A stretch of DNA of 64,000 bases, from NCBI GenBank assembly GCA_026008535.1, contig BRKX01000001.1, forward strand, positions 35,417,317 to 35,481,316, written 5' to 3'. Shown in pieces: positions 59,275-64,000 of this stretch (its first letter is position 1; each line of letters opens with the position of its first letter). Source of the DNA: Perilla frutescens. Its lineage: Eukaryota > Streptophyta > Magnoliopsida > Lamiales > Lamiaceae. The notes under the pieces were generated by a model. The model was given only the letters and a program-made list of their open reading frames with translations, ran no database searches and was not told the origin of the DNA. The position numbers and the translations under genes are program-made.

Positions 59275-60353
59275 TGTATGAAGAGAAGTTCAAGATGAAG
59301 TCCATTCGTCCATATATGCTTAATTAAAGATCAAGTCTTGGATGTTGGAACAGAAGAGAATTTCAAGTTAGGCGCGATCACGCTAAGCAATTATTGGCAA
59401 AACTTAATTTAAAAATCGGTTCCCTTAATTTAATTATGGGACACGATTTTTAACCTATAGTTTTTATTTAATTAGAGACATTATTAGATTAGATTTTATT
59501 TATTTTATAATGTAATTTTCGTTCATTATTTAATTAGGTTGACTAGAATTGTATTTAAGGCAATTTCCTACCTTGAATAGAATTCTAGTTTAGGGAATTT
59601 CCTAGTATAGTTAGAGATCCCTTTTGGATTAGTTTTTAGGCCCTTTTTTATGCATATTTCCGTCCCCTTTGCCCTATAAATATGGGAACCATGTAACATT
59701 TATATTTTAGATATTATTGAAGTGATTTTGCTTTTGCATCCAATTGTGTCTCAAATTTTATATTCTTTTGATTGTTTTCCATCAAGAAAATTATCATTAT
59801 TAGGTTTAGCACATCTAAGTCATATTCAAGGGTATTGCTTAATCCACTTGAGGGATTAACCAGTATTCGCTACTCAAAGATCAACTTGGAGATTTCAACC
59901 TTGGATACGTTCGAGATTCAAGGAGGCTATCGGGTTGTGATTCACATCAACAATCACCAAGCATCTATCATCATTCACGACGCCATCCACCAGCCCAAGT
60001 CGTACACCTCATCCCTTTCACAAGTTCGAGATCGAGTTCTACGCCGCCCATCAAATCCATAAGTTCGTTTAATCCTTATCATATCCTATCTACCCAAGCC
60101 TTTCTTCACCAACACCACTGATGACCATTCACATATATTCTAGCCCCTATACGCCTATTTTTCATCCCTTGTTACCTTGGTATTGTGTTACATAGTTTGT
60201 GTCATTGTCTACGTATTTTAGTTGTCTAGATTATCGTATTTTCATTGTTTATTGAGTCAGATTGAAGCCCTTCAATTAGTTGACGTGTTTCGTATCCTAA
60301 GTCTTCCGCTGCATTGTTATTATTGTCCTAGACCATTTGTCCGGGTCGTATCA
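59070..60353 (+). repeat. TG3 3' LTR (1284 bp)
   Basis: TGATATGTCC...GGTCGTATCA, with TATA box at 59675-59682 and the conserved hairpin downstream (near 59838). The first ~205 bp are the coding tail described separately. It is followed by 8 bp of the surrounding minus-strand LTR and then TSD GATAG. Confidence 0.9.
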
Positions 60354-60361
60354 CTTAATCA

Positions 60362-62121
60362 GATAGACTGGTGATCTTTGTCGAACTGATTGTCTCTGAT
60401 GAGCTGGAGGTCTTGCCTTAACTGACGATCTCTGTTGATAATCGCCTTTGCTGAGCTGGCGACCTTTGCTAATAGGCGAACTGCCTATTTTGAGCTGGTG
60501 GCCTTTGATGAGATTGCTTCCTCTACTGAACTGATAGCTTAAACTGAATTGAGCCTTTCAGTTGAGAAGATTGATCAGACCGCTTCAACTGATTTGAAGG
60601 AATGTTCACAGTTCCCTTGGCCTTTGGTATCTTCAACTGGTTGGCTTGGTGCAGGTCTGACAAAACCAGGTAGAGCACCTTCTTGGCTGGTTTGTCCAAC
60701 TGTCTTTCCTTTTTCAGCGGCAGTGTACATGTTGTATCCTAACCCTGGACTACCAGTTTCAACTCGTTGATGGCCTAGAATCTCATCAAGAGTTTGAGAT
60801 CCCTTTTTGAACTTGAGAGATATCACTTCTCTCTCATGGATCTCCTGCATGAGCTTCTTATTCTCAGCTTCTAGCTCATCAACTTTCAGCTTTAAGTTTT
60901 CACATTCAACTGACTGAGCTTCAAGTGATTCAATTCTATCATGATCACTTCTCAGTCTTTTGACCTCATCTCTCAGGTCATTATTTTCTTCCTTCAGTTG
61001 CAAATGCATACATGATATTGCAGTTAACTGATCTTTTAGTATTCTTAGTTGTTTATTTAATTCATTGCTAGAAATGGAAGTTTCATGAATTTGATAAAAA
61101 GAGGTCACATGTGTTAACCTCTTCTTCTTCGTCAGCCATGAGGTAAAACAACACCTCATCTTCAGAGCTGTAGCCATCGGAGTCAATTCCTGATGGATAG
61201 TCTGAGTCATCTAGTACGACATTCTCTGTGTTACCCATCATAGCTTTTCTCTTAAAAAAACTTTTCTTCACTTTGGCCTTCTAACATTCAAGGAGCTCTG
61301 GACACTCATATCGATAGTGTCCTTGCTTGTGGTAATGGAAGCATTCTCATATGCTTCTATTGGCTACCCTGGCTTGTTCAGCAGGCAGTTGGTTTCTCTC
61401 GCCACTGGGCTTCTCATCAGTTTGAAGCAGAACTGATTATTGATCTCTGTTCTTCTTGAGCTTCTCTAACATCTTGGCAACTGACTCGATCTGGTCATTG
61501 ATGTCTTTAGTCAGGCTCTTCTTCTTCTCAGCTGTTTCTCTTTTTCGATCAGTTGAGCCTCCTGGTTGTTCTTTGGCTTGAGAAATTCTGGCCAGAAGGT
61601 ATTCCTTCCTCCAGTTTCTCTAAACCGATTTCTTTCTCCGTAGAAAGCTGCATCCTGGGCTGATGGTGTGGATGCCTCTCTTTTTCGGTTTAAGCTATAC
61701 TCGTGCACTTTGAGAGAACCGAAAAGTTCTCTTGGGGTGATGCTGTTTAAGTCTCTTGACTCCTTTGTAGCAATGAACTTCATATCTCATTCCTCTGTGA
61801 GATTATCCAAAATTTTGGAATTCATCTCACTATTGGGATAGTTTCTCCCCAGATTATTCATCTCACTGACGATGCCTAGAAATCTTGTTTCAAAGCTTGA
61901 GATGATTTCATCTGAGTGCATCTTGAAGGACTCATATCTGTCTACCGCCAGTTGGAGCTTCTTTCCTTTGATGGCTTCGGACTCTTTGCATAGATCTACA
62001 AGTCCCATATCTCCTTGGCAGTTCTGCAGTTCTTCATATCCTTCATGCGATCTTCATCTAGAGTATGGAATAGCGCGGCTTGGGCCACAAACTCTAGGTT
62101 CTTCAACTTCTTCTTTTCACT
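60362..62121 (-). pseudogene. Co1 gag
   Basis: Read from 62121 on the minus strand, the product has gag helices (LEFVAQAALFHTLDEDRMKD, DLCKESEAIKGKKLQLAVDR, SFETRFLGIVSEMNNLGRNY), then a basic region. A decayed zinc knuckle follows near 61330-61290 (CFHYHKQGHYRYECP, second Cys is His). After it come an acidic segment and a long coiled coil (about 61110-60830) ending in a degenerate repeat region near 60380-60560. Frameshifts and stops separate open stretches 62008-61787, 61783-61511 and 61271-60575. The N-terminus lies beyond TG4, outside the window. Confidence 0.88.
62117..62121. repeat. Probable left TSD (TCACT) of TG4
   Basis: These are the five bases before the TG4 LTR. The right copy is outside the window, so this is positional only. 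Confidence 0.4.
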
Positions 62122-63328
62122 TGATGAAGCCATGAGCAAAAATGAAGATCAAGACCCGAAGTTGCAATTTCAAGGACCAATTACTCGATCAAGAGCTAAG
62201 AAGCTTCAAGCATATTAACTATTGCAGATCAAGATCACACCATGAAGAATTAAACTTGAAGAGTTGAAGATGGAGAGCTCAAGTGCACGTGTGCATGTGC
62301 ATGTAATTAACGTGCATGTGTGCAACGTGTAGCTTCAAGATTTTCGGCCTGAATTAAATTAATTAAGGGTTGATTTTATTTTAGACTATGGTATTTATTT
62401 TATTTAATTTTGGACTATAGTAGATCAGATTTTATTTATTTATTTGGTGCTAATTTTCGGTCATTATATCCTTTAGTCATAGGTTTGACTAGAAGTATAT
62501 TTAAGGCATGTTCCTACATTGAATAGAATTCTAGTTTAGGTATTTTCCTAGTCCAATTAATCTCTAAATTAGACCACATTTTCGGCCCTTTAAGCATAGA
62601 ATTTTCGGCCATTAAGACTTAGAAATAGGCGTTTTATATTTCATTGATACTTTAGACATTATTGAAGAATTTTGCTTTTGCATACAATTGTGTATCAACC
62701 TATCTTTAAATCGTTTGTTGTTTTAGATACAAAATAATATTCTTAGAGCTAGCAACTTGAAGTCTTATTCAAGGGTATTGCTTAATTCACTTGAGGGATT
62801 AACCGGTATTCGCTAATCGAATATCAACTTGAAGATTTTAACCTTGGATACGTTCGAGATTCAAGGAGGTTATCGAGTTGTGATTCTCCACAACAACATC
62901 AATCGTCCTCCATCACTCACGGTATCTATCCAGCCCCATCGCACGTCTCGACAAAGTCAGCCCACAAGTTCGATCATTCCTCATTCGTTCATTTTATCCG
63001 TAAGTTCATTTCACCCTTAACATATCCTACCTACTCCAAGTCTTTCTTCACAAACCTTCACACACGATTTCCTTCGTATTCCAGCCCCTATTTCGCCCTT
63101 TGCAGCGATCTTTTACCTTGGTATTGTGTTATATAATTTGTGTCATTTTTCTACGTGTTCTAGTTGTCTAGATCGTCGTTATTTTCATTATTTATCGAGT
63201 CGGATTGAAGTCCTTCATTAAGTTTATCGAGTCAGATTGAAGCCCTTCATTAAGTTGACGTGTTTCATATCCTAAAGTCTTTCGCTACGTCTTTTGTACG
63301 TCCTAGATTAATTGTCCGGGTCGTATCA
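62122..63328 (+). repeat. TG4 5' LTR (1207 bp)
   Basis: Its first ~97 bp read in the TG frame as DEAMSKNEDQDPKLQFQG followed by PITRSRAKKLQAY and a stop, a shortened version of the LTR-encoded tail. The hairpin (near 62785) and the R/U5 sequence are conserved. Confidence 0.88.
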
Positions 63329-64000
63329 TATTTTGGCATCAGAGCCACGTCAGCTCTGCTGGTCGTGGTTCAATCCGACGTGTCAAGTTTATCCTACGTG
63401 TCATCTACGTGTCTTTTATTTTATTATATGTCATCGAGCAGTAATAGCATAGCTATCATTTAAAAAAATGGCATCGACAAAAAAACAAAAAAAGAAGCCA
63501 TCGATTTAAAACAAAAATCGGATTAAAAAGAAAAAGAAAAATCCAAAATTTTAAAAAAAGAGGTATATTCATAGTGTTTCCAATTGAGTCTTTGTTTTAA
63601 TTTTGGTACCTTCCTTTTAGTACTTTTCTATAGTTAGTATTTTCCTTCTAGTCAAGTTCTATAGTTGGTACTTTCCATTAGAGTTATATTCCTTCCAAGT
63701 TTATTTCATAGTTGGTAATTCTTATTTGATTTATAAGTTCTTTTTGGTTATTTCCTTTTTAGAGTCTAGTTCAATTAGGATATTTAGATTGTGTCACAAT
63801 TGTGTAACACTTTTCAAATTACCTAATCTTTCCTTCCTACTTCTTTCCTTCTACCTTTGGGGATCCATCTAACCCTAATCCACCCTACCCTACTCGACAT
63901 ACCCTACCCCCACGCCACCTAGACCCACATGGCCCCACCACTTTTGCCACATCACTCCCACAAGCCACCTACACAAACATACAACACATCATCCGTTGAT
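63329..64000 (+). other. TG4 leader
   Basis: No gene. It contains the primer-site-like sequence, the A-rich tract, degenerate repeats and a CACC/ACCC-rich stretch leading toward the expected gag start. ORF 63260-63463 spans the LTR end and primer site and is not supported. Confidence 0.7.

Larger units (their letters stand above)
47647..60353 (+). mobile_element. TG3: gag-only LTR element, 5'-truncated, carrying Co2
   Basis: It comprises a 5' LTR fragment (47647-48170), leader, gag (48960-50120), Co2 (50121-58936), gag end (58937-59069) and a complete 3' LTR (59070-60353). It is more diverged from TG1/TG2 than those are from each other. The start of its 5' LTR is missing at the junction with the minus-strand LTR. 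Confidence 0.82.
1..62121 (-). mobile_element. Co1: Ty1/copia retrotransposon, split into five pieces
   Basis: A minus-strand copia element forms the oldest layer. Its gag (62121-60362), protease (46660-45804), pre-integrase/integrase start (6231-5669) and integrase/RT/RNase H (3345-874) follow in the copia order gag-PR-INT-RT-RH. They are separated by insertions at 46661-60361, 6232-45803 and 3346-5668. Coding sequence reads on across each insertion once one TSD copy is removed, for example integrase residues CKDETYSK followed by LLAMIRKM across the 3346-5668 insertion. A further insertion at 62122 leaves the start of gag and the 5' LTR outside the window. RNase H motifs suggest a SIRE/Maximus-like lineage, which is tentative. 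Confidence 0.9.
62122..64000 (+). mobile_element. TG4: gag-only LTR element, 5' end only
   Basis: A complete LTR (62122-63328, TGATGAAGCC...GGTCGTATCA), a primer-site-like TTGGCATCAGAGCC (63333-63346), an A-rich tract (about 63460-63562) and degenerate TTTCCTT repeats match the other TG leaders. The gag start would lie just past the window edge. It interrupts Co1 gag. Confidence 0.85.

Noticed and set aside
1..64000. Host single-copy genes, tRNA or rRNA genes
   Set aside because: None seen; every open frame above background maps to a retrotransposon domain or LTR.

Overview
The window is nuclear DNA of a flowering plant, probably a eudicot. Every recognisable gene is a piece of a Ty1/copia or Ty3/gypsy LTR retrotransposon. 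LTRs start with TG and end with CA, primer sites resemble the initiator-Met tRNA type (TGGTATCAGAGC), and the DNA is AT-rich with heavy nonsense decay. I see no host gene, tRNA, rRNA or CRISPR array. The species cannot be named from this sequence.

Layout. An old copia element on the minus strand (Co1) underlies the whole window. Its pieces, in 5'-3' order, are 62121-60362 (gag), 46660-45804 (protease), 6231-5669 (pre-integrase and integrase start), 3345-874 (integrase, RT, RNase H) and about 870-1 (LTR region). Insertions separate the pieces: a solo gypsy LTR (3346-5668, +), a complete gypsy element Gy1 (6232-45803, -), a composite of gag-only elements (46661-60361), and a further gag-only element that leaves the window (62122-64000, +).

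Inside Gy1, at 13162-42471, sits a second gypsy element, Gy2 (+). The Gy2 5' LTR holds a tandem gag-only array (14271-21543) and a third gypsy element, Gy3 (21544-34260, +). The Gy3 integrase gene is split by a solo LTR of the Gy1 family (28534-31024, -). That chain, Co1 > Gy1 > Gy2 > Gy3 > solo LTR, is five elements deep. Most junctions are confirmed by 5-bp target-site duplications (TSDs) and by coding sequence that rejoins across the insertion. In the composite at 46661-60361, a gag-only element (TG3, +) lies inside a minus-strand LTR and is itself interrupted by a second copia element, Co2 (50121-58936, +, TSD gaatg). Co2 carries an extra ORF between RNase H and its 3' LTR.

Gy1, Gy2 and Gy3 are chromovirus-like (gag, protease, RT, RNase H, integrase and a C-terminal chromodomain-like module, LTRs of about 2.5 kb; Tekay/Del-like). 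Co1 and Co2 are copia elements, tentatively SIRE/Maximus-like. The TG elements carry a gypsy-type gag but no protease, RT or integrase, and their reading frame runs through the polypurine tract into the 3' LTR. They look like non-autonomous TR-GAG-type elements that would depend on enzymes supplied in trans. The most interesting items are the LTR-encoded tail of the TG protein, the extra ORF of Co2, the TG tandem array with its deletion junction, and the relative insertion history that can be read from the nesting.
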